From Bacteroidetes bacterium HGW-Bacteroidetes-8 (lineage in GTDB: Bacteria > Bacteroidota > Bacteroidia > Bacteroidales > UBA932): a stretch of 51,994 nucleotides of DNA. The position numbers were made by a program, and so were the translations under genes. The notes beneath the pieces are model-generated. The model did no database searches. It was not told the origin of the DNA and saw nothing but the letters and a program-made list of their open reading frames with translations. This document shows positions 24,847 to 32,753 of this stretch, in pieces. How positions within the stretch are numbered: the first letter of the stretch is position 1; each line of letters opens with the position of its first letter. The stretch is from positions 186,925-238,918 of the forward strand of contig PHCZ01000006.1 of assembly GCA_002840895.1 (NCBI GenBank), in the 5' to 3' direction.

Positions 24847-24933
24847 TTTGAATTCAAAAGCAAAAGCATTACCTTCGTATTCAGATACAGTAGTATCTCA
24901 ATATAATAAAATACATCATAATCAAATACAGTA
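24847..24933 (+). promoter_or_regulatory. hipBA promoter and candidate operator
   Basis: TTTG (24847-24850), a 19-bp spacer and TACCTTCG (24870-24877) make the best-formed Bacteroidota promoter in the window. The palindrome GATAC-AGTA-GTATC (24884-24897) covers the expected transcript start, and ATACAGTA recurs at 24926-24933 just before the hipB ATG, 41 bp on. HipB-type proteins repress their own operon from such sites; the assignment is inferred. Confidence 0.6.
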
Positions 24934-24935
24934 AT

Positions 24936-25262
24936 ATGCCTTTGCTCTATAATTTCGACATAGAATCTCCTCAAGAGTTATTAGCCATTCTTGCCGGGAA
25001 TATGCAAAAACGCAGGCTGGAAAAAGGACTTTCCCGGGAAGCTCTTACCGAACTTAGCGGAGTCCCGACACCTACGATTGCCAAATTTGAGCAAAAGCAC
25101 ACCATTTCACTGGCATCATACGTAGCAATTGCAAAAGCTTTGGGATATTCCAATGCTATAAAAGAGCTATTATCCAAACCTCTGTTCAGCACTATGAAGG
25201 AGCTGGAAATGATTAACAAGAATAAAAACAGAAAGAAGGGGCGCAATGAAATCGGTAAATAA
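24936..25262 (+). CDS. hipB: HipB-like antitoxin, XRE-family regulator
   Basis: A 108-aa helix-turn-helix protein. The DNA-binding domain spans about residues 20-75: NMQKRRLEKGLSREALTELSGVPTPTIAKFEQKHTISLASYVAIAKALG. A lysine-rich tail follows (KNKNRKKGRNEIGK). It overlaps hipA by 17 bp. In HipBA systems the antitoxin binds the HipA kinase and represses the operon. A palindromic candidate operator sits at the promoter. Confidence 0.88.
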   Translation: MPLLYNFDIESPQELLAILAGNMQKRRLEKGLSREALTELSGVPTPTIAKFEQKHTISLASYVAIAKALGYSNAIKELLSKPLFSTMKELEMINKNKNRKKGRNEIGK

Positions 25263-26367
25263 ACTTACAGTAACCTATCACAGCCGGAATGTTGGAACGC
25301 TCACTATGACACCCGACAATCGCCGGTGTGCTTTCCAGTACGATAAAGAGTGGCTGGACAGTGGGTTTTCCATATCTCCGCTTGATCTACCTCTTAACCC
25401 GGACCTGTTCATAGCCAAACCGGAACCATTCTGGGGAAACTTCGGTGTTTTTGAGGATAGCCTGCCCGATGGCTACGGACGTTATTTACTCCATCGCTTG
25501 CTAAAAAAACAAGGTATAAATGACAGCGAGCTTACCCCCTTGCAACGATTAAGCATTGTTGGAACATCGGGTATGGGAGCTCTTTGTTATATCCCCGAAA
25601 CACATATCGGTGAAGAGAAATCACTTCCGAAACTGGATGAGCTTCAGCAAATGGCATTAGATGTATTATCAGAGAAATCAGATAAAGATGAAGAGGTGCT
25701 TTACTTTAAAAGTGGGAATTCCGGTGGATGTCGCCCTAAATGTTTACTCAACGATGCAGAGGGATCCTGGTTAGTGAAATTCAGACACACATACGACCCC
25801 AAAGATATGGGGGTAATGGAATACCACTACAATGAGATCGCTCGCCAATGTGGTATAACCGTTCCCAGCTTTAAACTGATGGAAGGAAAGTACTTTGCCA
25901 CGAAACGTTTTGATATTGAGAACGGCGTCAGATTACACATCGCCACCGCAGGAGCACTCCTCAATGAATCTATCACACAACCCAGGCTGGAGTATAAAAC
26001 GCTACTCCACCTGACCGGCTACCTTACTCAAGATCCCAAACAGGTAGATGAGATGTTTCGGCGTATGGTTTTTAATGTGTTGACGGAGAATAAGGATGAC
26101 CACGCAAAAAACTTTAGCTTCATCTGTAAAGATGGAATATGGTCATTAGCCCCGGCCTATGACCTAACCCGCAGCACAAACGGATATAATGGAGAGCACG
26201 CAACCTCTGTAAATAATCAAGGAAACCCTACCATTGAAGACCTGCTCATCGTCGGCGAAAGTATCCGCATACCACTCAAAAAAGGCCGGGAGATGATATT
26301 GAGCATAGCAGAAAAGTGCTCCGAAATAACATCCAAGCACTACATCTCTGCTTTAAAAAAGATGTAG
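25246..26367 (+). CDS. hipA: HipA-family serine/threonine kinase toxin
   Basis: A 373-aa toxin kinase. The N-terminal subdomain that is separate (HipS) in HipBST systems is fused here (about 1-115, FGVFEDSLPDGYGRYLLHRLL). The glycine-rich loop SGNSGGCRPK is at 156-165. The kinase core has YFATKRFD (217-223), the catalytic segment ENKDDHAKNF (281-290; Asp284 and Asn289 by alignment with E. coli HipA) and the metal-binding LAPAYDL (Asp306). All key residues are intact, so it should be active. E. coli HipA phosphorylates glutamyl-tRNA synthetase; the target here is not known. hipBA has MITE-like repeats on both sides. Confidence 0.9.
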   Translation: MKSVNKLTVTYHSRNVGTLTMTPDNRRCAFQYDKEWLDSGFSISPLDLPLNPDLFIAKPEPFWGNFGVFEDSLPDGYGRYLLHRLLKKQGINDSELTPLQRLSIVGTSGMGALCYIPETHIGEEKSLPKLDELQQMALDVLSEKSDKDEEVLYFKSGNSGGCRPKCLLNDAEGSWLVKFRHTYDPKDMGVMEYHYNEIARQCGITVPSFKLMEGKYFATKRFDIENGVRLHIATAGALLNESITQPRLEYKTLLHLTGYLTQDPKQVDEMFRRMVFNVLTENKDDHAKNFSFICKDGIWSLAPAYDLTRSTNGYNGEHATSVNNQGNPTIEDLLIVGESIRIPLKKGREMILSIAEKCSEITSKHYISALKKM

Positions 26368-26399
26368 ACTGCAATTGCTACACCAACAGAGACAATCAA

Positions 26400-26523
26400 C
26401 TTTGCCAGTGTTTGATGTATCTCATTGTTAGCTAATTAGATATAAAAGGCAGTTTTCCAATATTGGAAAATTGGCTTTTGTAAATATATGAAAAATATAT
26501 AGTTACATCAAACACTGGCAAAG
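26400..26523. mobile_element. MITE-like element, copy B
   Basis: A 124-bp element 32 bp after hipA with 20-bp perfect terminal inverted repeats (26400-26419 and 26504-26523, ends CTTTGCCAGTG / CACTGGCAAAG) and the same central 18-bp palindrome at 26453-26470. Direct orientation relative to copy A. It has no coding capacity, so any movement would need a transposase elsewhere. Confidence 0.85.
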
Positions 26524-26525
26524 AT

Positions 26526-26919
26526 CTAAAGTTCCCCACCTGCTTAAACGCCACATTTTCAGCCAATATCTATGCAACCTCTTGGGTTTTTTTGTATAGC
26601 GCAGATGACCGCATTCATCTCAGAGCTATAGTGCCAAACATCAGATTTTAACCTACTTACACCAAATACGCTATTTGTAATAATTCCTTGATATTAAGCA
26701 CATTGGCACTACAACTCTGAGATAAAATTCTCCCGCGTAGCGGTAAACACACTTGCGCAGCATACCTCATCCTTGGGAGTTTTTTGTAATTAATTGTAGT
26801 TCAAAGATATAATCCCGATGACTTTGCGTTTGGGATGGAGTTGACAAGAACTATATACGACAATATGTGTATAATACAAAAAACTCCCGAGGATCAAAAA
26901 GTTATGTGGGGAACTTTAG
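26526..26919. repeat. 394-bp gene-free block of nested inverted repeats
   Basis: The ends are a 14-bp perfect inverted repeat, CTAAAGTTCCCCAC (26526-26539) and GTGGGGAACTTTAG (26906-26919). Inside are a 21-nt arm pair (26617-26637 / 26703-26723, 19 of 21 complementary), the second 36-bp repeat (26732-26767), and a 126-nt hairpin (26769-26894) with several stem segments. No open frame of useful length is seen. It may be a larger non-autonomous element or a structured RNA locus. Confidence 0.65.
26732..26767. repeat. 36-bp repeat, copy 2
   Basis: It matches 24797-24832 at 33 of 36 positions (core GCGTAGCGGTAAACACAC) and is in the same orientation. Together the two copies bracket hipBA, as the MITE-like copies do. 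Confidence 0.7.
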
Positions 26920-26931
26920 TTGGACGGTAGA

Positions 26932-28224
26932 TTATTTTTCGGGGTAGAATTGGGGCATCTCGATGCCGGTGGGGTATTGGAAGACTTTTAGGTCAAATTG
27001 GGGTACGATGGCAAGTACGTGGTCGAAGATATCTGCCTGAACGCCTTCGTAGTAGACCCAGTCTTTGTTGCTTATGAAGAAGTAGAGCTCAACCGGAATT
27101 CCTCGCTCGGTGGGTTGGAGTTGCCGTACCATATGGGTCATCTCTTGGTTGACCTCTGGGTGTCGGTTTAGGTATTCGACAAGGTATGCACGAAAAACTC
27201 CGATGTTGGTCTGGCGTCTGCCGTTTACCAGAACGGAGTTGTCAATATTGTTAGCGGCATTGTAAGTGGCAATCTCTGCCTCGGTCTTCTCTAAATAATC
27301 GCTCAGGTAGTTAATTTTTTTGAACCTCTCAATCATCTCGTGAGTACAAAATTTGAGGGTGCTCATATCTATCAACACAGATCTTTTGACCCTGCGGCCG
27401 CCAGACTCCTTCATACCCCGCCAGTTCTGGAACGACTCACTTACAAGAGAGTATGGAGGAAGAGTTGTGATTGTGTTGTCGAAATTACGAACCTTAACAG
27501 AGTAGAGGCTTATCTCCTCCACATCGCCATCTGCACCATATTTGGGAACGGTAATCCAGTCTCCCTGGCGCAACATATCGTTTGCAGATAGTTGCCAGCC
27601 CGCCACAAAACCAAGAATGCTGTCTTTGAATATGAGCAAAAGGATTGCCATTGAGGCACCAAGGGCGGCAAAAAGGGAGGTGAACTCTTTATTTATGAGG
27701 ATGCTTAGTATAACAATTGCCCCTACAAAGTAGGCTATAACGGCAACAATCTGGAATATTACTTTGATTGGTTTGTCTGAGTAGTCTTTGGAGAGTGAAT
27801 AGATATCGGTGAGAGCTTTGGTGGCGGAGTGTACAGATCTTGTGATAGCAACCACAATAAAGATTTGGGCAGCTTTTTGGAATACTATGGTCCAAAAAAC
27901 TGAGCGCAATGCTATTGGGGTGGCTACCAGGAAGATTATGCCCGGGATAATGTGTACCAGAGTTTTTATAACCTTATGTTCGATAAAGGCGTCGTCCCAT
28001 TTGGTGGTGGTATATTTGGCAAGCCTCACAACCACACGATAGACCACAACTCTTGCAAAGATATCTGCCAGGTAAGCAATTACGAAAAGCAGTGAAACAC
28101 TTATAACCTCATCCAAAACAGATGCAAGGGGCTGTGACACCCCTGCATCTATCAGGTATTGGTATATTTTGTCAACCACTCCAAAGAGGGCCGTCGCTTT
28201 TGTTGCTATCTCGCTCTCTATCAT
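26932..28224 (-). CDS. Mechanosensitive ion channel, MscS family
   Basis: A 430-aa inner-membrane channel that should open under membrane tension to release solutes. About four N-terminal membrane helices precede the pore helix and beta domain. The MscS core is at about 185-260: LFAALGASMAILLLIFKDSILGFVAGWQLSANDMLRQGDWITVPKYGADGDVEEISLYSVKVRNFDNTITTLPPYSLVSESFQNW. The C-terminal cytoplasmic part (ERGIPVELYFFISNKDWVYYEGVQADIFDHVLAIV) is the usual MscS end. The start is 9 bp after the gcvP stop, so the two are probably one transcript although their functions are unrelated. Confidence 0.94.
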   Translation of the reverse strand: MIESEIATKATALFGVVDKIYQYLIDAGVSQPLASVLDEVISVSLLFVIAYLADIFARVVVYRVVVRLAKYTTTKWDDAFIEHKVIKTLVHIIPGIIFLVATPIALRSVFWTIVFQKAAQIFIVVAITRSVHSATKALTDIYSLSKDYSDKPIKVIFQIVAVIAYFVGAIVILSILINKEFTSLFAALGASMAILLLIFKDSILGFVAGWQLSANDMLRQGDWITVPKYGADGDVEEISLYSVKVRNFDNTITTLPPYSLVSESFQNWRGMKESGGRRVKRSVLIDMSTLKFCTHEMIERFKKINYLSDYLEKTEAEIATYNAANNIDNSVLVNGRRQTNIGVFRAYLVEYLNRHPEVNQEMTHMVRQLQPTERGIPVELYFFISNKDWVYYEGVQADIFDHVLAIVPQFDLKVFQYPTGIEMPQFYPEK

Positions 28225-28233
28225 AAGAAAATT

Positions 28234-31062
28234 CTATAACCAGCCTTCGCAGCTGCACATCAGGTTTCTGTCTCCGTATCCGTTATCTACACGGGCTGTG
28301 TGAGGCCAGAATTTGTTGTCGCGGATCCACTCCAGAGGCCACGCTGCAGTTGTCCTGCTGTATTTGTGGTTCCACTCATCTGCAGTAACCTCTCCAGCTG
28401 TATGAGGTGCATTCTTGAGAGGGTTGTCATCTTTGTCCAAAGTCCCCTCTTTAATTGCAATACACTCTTTTTTAATTGTTTGCATAGCTTCTACAAAACG
28501 ATCCAGCTCTGCCTTAGATTCGCTCTCGGTAGGCTCTACCATAAGGGTGTCTACAACCGGGAATGAGAGGGTAGGAGCGTGGAAACCAAAGTCCATAAGC
28601 CGTTTTGCAACATCTGTTGCATCTACTCCGTACTCCTTGCGAAAATCGCGAAGATCCAGAATACATTCGTGAGCAACTCTGCCACTCTCTCCGCTGTAAA
28701 GAGTCTTGAAATCGTTTTTCAATCTTGAAGAGACGTAGTTTGCGTTGAGTATTGCCACCTCAGTAGCCTTTTTAAGACCATCCGGGCCCAGAAGCTTGAT
28801 ATATGCGTGGGTAATCGGGAGTGCCATAGGATAGCCGTAAGGTGCCGAGCTGATAGCCTTAGCTCCCTTTGGATTTCCGTTTTCCAGGAATGGGTGGTTC
28901 GGCAAATATGGAGCCAGCTCTTTTGTAACGCAGATAGGGCCGATTCCCGGGCCGCCCCCTCCGTGAGGGATTGCAAATGTCTTATGAAGATTCAGGTGGC
29001 AAACATCTGCACCGATAACGCCGGGATTTGTAAGACCCACCTGTGCATTCATATTTGCTCCGTCCATATATACCAGACCTCCGTTTTCGTGGATAATATC
29101 CATAATCTCGCGGATGCTCTTTTCAAACACACCGTGGGTAGATGGGTATGTGATCATAAGGCAGGAGAGCCTCTCTTTGTGAAGCACTGCCTTTTCGCGA
29201 AGCTCGCCCACATTTATGTTCCCCATCTCGTCGCAAGATACCAGCACTATCTCCATTCCGGCCATTGCTGCAGATGCAGGGTTGGTACCGTGTGCAGATG
29301 TCGGGATAATTGCAACAGTTCTCTGGGTATCTCCCTTGGCAACGTGGTAGGAGCGGATTGTCATCAACCCGGCATATTCACCTGCCGCACCCGAGTTGGG
29401 TTGCACTGAGCAGGCGTGAAAACCTGTAATTGTTGCAAGATCCTGCTCGGTCTCCTCAATAAGTTTCATATAACCCTTAACCTGCCACGAAGGTACAAAC
29501 GGGTGAATATTGGTAATCTCACCCCAGCTAAGTGGCATCATCTCTACAGCCGCATTCAGTTTCATTGTGCAAGAACCCAGCGGAATCATAGAGTGTGTGA
29601 GGGATATATCTCTGCGCTCCAGCTTCTTGATGTAGCGCATCATCTCTGTCTCGGAGTGGAACTTGTTAAAAGTGTTCTCTGTAAGGTAAGAGCTCTCTCT
29701 TGGTAAAAATAGCTCCGGAGTGTATGCACCCGGGCACTCGGTAACAACTTTCCCCGAGAATATTTCCAGAATCTTAACAGCCTCTTCGCAGTTAGAGAGC
29801 TCGTCAAAACTCATTCTAACGCTGGTAGCAGTAGGATAGTAGAAATTCATCTTCTTCTGCTCTGCTTTGGCTCGTATGGCTGCCGCATCTACTCCTGTAA
29901 CCTCGATTGTGTCAAAGAAGTTATCTGAAGAGAGCTTAAACCCGAGCTTTTTGAGCTCTGCAGCTACAGTGTGGGCAAAGGAGTATACTGTGGTTGCAAT
30001 ATCTTTAACCCCTTTTGGGCCGTGATAAACGGCATACATCCCTGCCATAGTTGCCATTAATGCAGTGGCTGTGCAGATGTTTGAGGTCGCCTTCTCTCTC
30101 TTTATGTGCTGTTCGCGGGTCTGCAGAGCCATCCTTAGTGCACGGTTGCCGTGTCTGTCTACAGATACTCCAATAATCCTTCCCGGCATATTTCTCTTAT
30201 ACTCGTCGCGGGTGGCCATAAAGCCGGCAGTTGGGCCGCCGAACCCCATAGGAAGACCAAAACGCTGGGCTGTTCCAACAGCAATATCTGCACCCCAGGC
30301 AGCAGGCTCTTTAAGAAGAGCAAGTGCAAGCAGGTCTGTCACGGCAGTTACTAAAACTCCTTTTGAGTGGGCCACCTCACAGAATTGTGCGTAGTCGCGA
30401 ACCTCTCCGTTTGCTGCAGGATATTGCAGGATAGCGCCAAAGCACATATCGTCAAACTTGTAAGAGCTAAAATCTCCTGTAACAACTTTTATCCCAAGAG
30501 CCTCTGCCCTGGTCTCAACAACCGCCAGAACCTGTGGGAATATATTTTCATCTGCAAATACTATATTTTTACCCGCCTTTTGTGCATCACGTGAGCGAAG
30601 TTCATACATCATTCTCATCGCCTCGGCTGCAGCAGTTGAGTCATCCAGCATAGAGCTGTTTGCCATCTTGAACCCGGTGAGTGTAGAGACCATTGTCTGG
30701 AAATTGAGAAGAGCCTCAAGACGACCCTGAGAGATCTCTGCCTGATACGGAGTGTAAGATGTATACCAGCTTGGATTCTCAAAAACATTTCTCACAACCA
30801 CGGGAAGTGTACCCGTGCCGTAGAAACCCATCCCAATCATAGAACGAAAAGCGTCGTTCTGTGATACCATAGATTTAAGTTTTGCTAAATATTCTTGTTC
30901 GCCCATTGCAGTGCTAATCGCAAGAGGTTTTGAAATTAGAATATCCGAAGGAACAGTTTGTTTTACAAGCTCATCCAGATCATTAATCCCAATTTCCGCA
31001 AGCATTTCTACGATTTCGCTTTCACGCGGACCATTGTGTCTTTCAACAAAAGGAGTTGACAT
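28234..31062 (-). CDS. gcvP: Glycine dehydrogenase (decarboxylating), P protein
   Basis: A 942-aa PLP enzyme of the glycine cleavage system that decarboxylates glycine and passes the aminomethyl group to the H protein. It is the fused form with both halves. N-terminal half: FVERHNGPRESEIVEMLAEIG and FYGTGTLPVVVRNVFENPSWYTSYTPYQAEISQGRLEALLNFQTM. C-terminal half: THSMIPLGSCTMKLN, and the PLP lysine in HLNLHKTFAIPHGGGGPGIGPI (about residue 700). The full length is usual. GcvT, GcvH and lpd are not in the window. A leftward -7 box TACATTTG lies at 31110-31103. Confidence 0.98.
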   Translation of the reverse strand: MSTPFVERHNGPRESEIVEMLAEIGINDLDELVKQTVPSDILISKPLAISTAMGEQEYLAKLKSMVSQNDAFRSMIGMGFYGTGTLPVVVRNVFENPSWYTSYTPYQAEISQGRLEALLNFQTMVSTLTGFKMANSSMLDDSTAAAEAMRMMYELRSRDAQKAGKNIVFADENIFPQVLAVVETRAEALGIKVVTGDFSSYKFDDMCFGAILQYPAANGEVRDYAQFCEVAHSKGVLVTAVTDLLALALLKEPAAWGADIAVGTAQRFGLPMGFGGPTAGFMATRDEYKRNMPGRIIGVSVDRHGNRALRMALQTREQHIKREKATSNICTATALMATMAGMYAVYHGPKGVKDIATTVYSFAHTVAAELKKLGFKLSSDNFFDTIEVTGVDAAAIRAKAEQKKMNFYYPTATSVRMSFDELSNCEEAVKILEIFSGKVVTECPGAYTPELFLPRESSYLTENTFNKFHSETEMMRYIKKLERRDISLTHSMIPLGSCTMKLNAAVEMMPLSWGEITNIHPFVPSWQVKGYMKLIEETEQDLATITGFHACSVQPNSGAAGEYAGLMTIRSYHVAKGDTQRTVAIIPTSAHGTNPASAAMAGMEIVLVSCDEMGNINVGELREKAVLHKERLSCLMITYPSTHGVFEKSIREIMDIIHENGGLVYMDGANMNAQVGLTNPGVIGADVCHLNLHKTFAIPHGGGGPGIGPICVTKELAPYLPNHPFLENGNPKGAKAISSAPYGYPMALPITHAYIKLLGPDGLKKATEVAILNANYVSSRLKNDFKTLYSGESGRVAHECILDLRDFRKEYGVDATDVAKRLMDFGFHAPTLSFPVVDTLMVEPTESESKAELDRFVEAMQTIKKECIAIKEGTLDKDDNPLKNAPHTAGEVTADEWNHKYSRTTAAWPLEWIRDNKFWPHTARVDNGYGDRNLMCSCEGWL

Positions 31063-31102
31063 ATAGTTCTATTTATTAAGTTATTAAATCGGTTTTGAAC
31101 TA

Positions 31103-31110
31103 CAAATGTA
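31103..31110 (-). promoter_or_regulatory. -7 box of gcvP
   Basis: TACATTTG on the minus strand fits TAnnTTTG, 41 bp upstream of the gcvP ATG. It shares a 116-bp divergent region with the carboxylase promoter. Confidence 0.5.
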
Positions 31111-31119
31111 AATAAAAAA

Positions 31120-31162
31120 ACGCACAAATTGTGTATTAAAATAATTTCATATTTTTGTGCGT
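31120..31162 (+). promoter_or_regulatory. Carboxylase promoter flanked by an inverted repeat
   Basis: TTG (31129-31131), an 18-bp spacer and TATTTTTG (31150-31157) form a promoter. ACGCACAAA (31120-31128) and TTTGTGCGT (31154-31162) are perfect 9-bp inverted repeats around it, so a regulator bound there would cover the promoter. The protein is unknown. Confidence 0.5.
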
Positions 31163-31178
31163 AACAAAACTAAAACCT

Positions 31179-32729
31179 ATGAATCTATTAAAAAGAAAAG
31201 TTTCTGAATTGCAGGAGAGAACCGCCAAGGCCCTTCAGGGGGGAGGCGAGAAGGCTATTGCAAAGCAGATAGCAATGGGAAAGCTCCCTGCAAGGGAGCG
31301 TATCAGTCAGTTGCTGGATCCAGGGTCATTTTATGAATATGACCTCTTTATAGAGCACGAAGCCAGAGAATTTGGAATGGAGGGTAAAGATCTTGCGGGA
31401 GACGGTGTAGTTATCGGGACAGGCACAATCAATGGCAAATCTATTGCAATCTTTGCACAGGATTTTACCGTTGCAGGGGGCTCTTTGGGGCTGATGCACG
31501 CAAGAAAAATTACAAAAATTATGGACTACGCTCTTAGGATGCGTATTCCGCTAATTGGAATAAATGACTCCGGTGGAGCTCGTATTCAGGAGGGGGTTAA
31601 CTCCCTTGCAGGTTACGGAGAGATATTTTTTCGCAACACCCTTGCCAGCGGTGTAATTCCACAGCTCTCGGTAATTCTGGGTCCTTGTGCAGGAGGCGCT
31701 GTCTACTCACCGGCACTAACAGATTTTGTGTTTGTGGTGGATAAGATATCTAAGATGTTCATAACAGGGCCGGAGGTTATAAAATCGGTACTGGGAGAGG
31801 AGATAGATATGGAGACACTTGGCGGAGCGAGAGTTCACAGCGAAATTACCGGAAATGCACACTTTTTTGCCAATAGCGAAACTGAGTGCTTTGAGCAGAT
31901 TAAAACTCTGTTAACATATATCCCTGCTCATAACGAGTGTGCCGGCTGCTGCGAAAAAGCCACTGAGCCGGATACCAAAAAGTACGATATTGAGAAGATT
32001 GTACCGGTTGACCCTACAAAACCTTATGATGTAAGAGATGTTATTAAAGCCCTCACAGATGGCTCAAAATTCTTTGAAGTTCAGCAGATGTGGGCTGCCA
32101 ATATTGTTGTGGGATTTGGCCGTATAGCGGGCAGAAATGTGGGCTTCGTTTGTAACCAGCCAATGGTGCTTGCAGGAGTTCTCGACTGTGACTCAAGCGA
32201 TAAAGCTGCAAGATTTATCCGTTTCTGCGACGCATTCAATATCCCGATTGTGACTCTCGAAGATCTTCCGGGCTACCTTCCTGGTGTAGATCAGGAGCAC
32301 GCAGGTGTAATACGTCACGGAGCCAAGCTGCTCTATGCATATAGCGAGGCAACAGTTCCAAAGGTTACAATAATCTTAAGAAAAGCCTATGGCGGAGGAT
32401 ACATTGCTATGAACTCCCGCCACCTGAGGGCAGATTTTGTATTTGCCTGGCCACTGGCAGAGATTGCCGTTATGGGACCTGAGGGTGCTGCAAATATTAT
32501 CTTCAAAAAGGAGATTATGGAGGCTGAGGATCCGGAAGCTATGAGAAAACTCAAGGTTGAGGAGTACAAACAAAAATTTGCAAACCCATATGTGGCGGCT
32601 GCAAAAGGTTATATCGACTCTGTAATTGACCCTGTCGAGACACGAAGATATCTGATACATTCGTTTGAAGTATCTGCAAACAAAGTTGTTAAAAGGCCTT
32701 CAAAAAAGCACGGCATTCCACCATTTTAG
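31179..32729 (+). CDS. Acyl-CoA carboxylase beta subunit / methylmalonyl-CoA decarboxylase alpha subunit
   Basis: A 516-aa carboxyltransferase. The two crotonase-like halves are clear: N-terminal AGGSLGLMHARKITKIMDYALRMRIPLIGINDSGGARIQEGV and CAGGAVYSPALTDFVFVV; C-terminal GRNVGFVCNQP, LEDLPGYLPGVDQEHAGVIRHGAKLLYAYSEATVPKVTIILRKAYGGGYIAM and WPLAEIAVMGPEGAANI. It moves carboxyl groups between biotin and propionyl/methylmalonyl-CoA. The biotin carrier is the next gene. Whether it works as propionyl-CoA carboxylase or in the sodium-pumping decarboxylase cannot be decided here; no membrane beta subunit is in the window. The start at 31179 is preferred to GTG 31155, which lies inside the -7 box. 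Confidence 0.93.
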   Translation: MNLLKRKVSELQERTAKALQGGGEKAIAKQIAMGKLPARERISQLLDPGSFYEYDLFIEHEAREFGMEGKDLAGDGVVIGTGTINGKSIAIFAQDFTVAGGSLGLMHARKITKIMDYALRMRIPLIGINDSGGARIQEGVNSLAGYGEIFFRNTLASGVIPQLSVILGPCAGGAVYSPALTDFVFVVDKISKMFITGPEVIKSVLGEEIDMETLGGARVHSEITGNAHFFANSETECFEQIKTLLTYIPAHNECAGCCEKATEPDTKKYDIEKIVPVDPTKPYDVRDVIKALTDGSKFFEVQQMWAANIVVGFGRIAGRNVGFVCNQPMVLAGVLDCDSSDKAARFIRFCDAFNIPIVTLEDLPGYLPGVDQEHAGVIRHGAKLLYAYSEATVPKVTIILRKAYGGGYIAMNSRHLRADFVFAWPLAEIAVMGPEGAANIIFKKEIMEAEDPEAMRKLKVEEYKQKFANPYVAAAKGYIDSVIDPVETRRYLIHSFEVSANKVVKRPSKKHGIPPF

Positions 32730-32753
32730 TGGATTGACATAATATAAATATGT

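Noticed and set aside
25246-26367. HipBST three-gene system
   Set aside because: The N-terminal subdomain is fused to the kinase in one 373-aa protein, so this is the two-gene HipBA form.
26617-26820. Possible tracrRNA or CRISPR anti-repeat in the structured block (GTTGTAGTGCCAA and GTTCAAAGATA look repeat-like)
   Set aside because: There are no cas genes, no repeat-spacer array and no defined tracrRNA architecture in the window; the similarity is short and from memory only.
26526-26919. Retron msr-msd or integron attC site
   Set aside because: No reverse transcriptase or integrase gene is nearby, and the ends lack the attC core motifs.
28807-29409. 200-codon plus-strand frame opposite gcvP
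   Set aside because: gcvP is an unmistakable gene on the other strand; this frame is rich in Cys and His without any recognisable domain.
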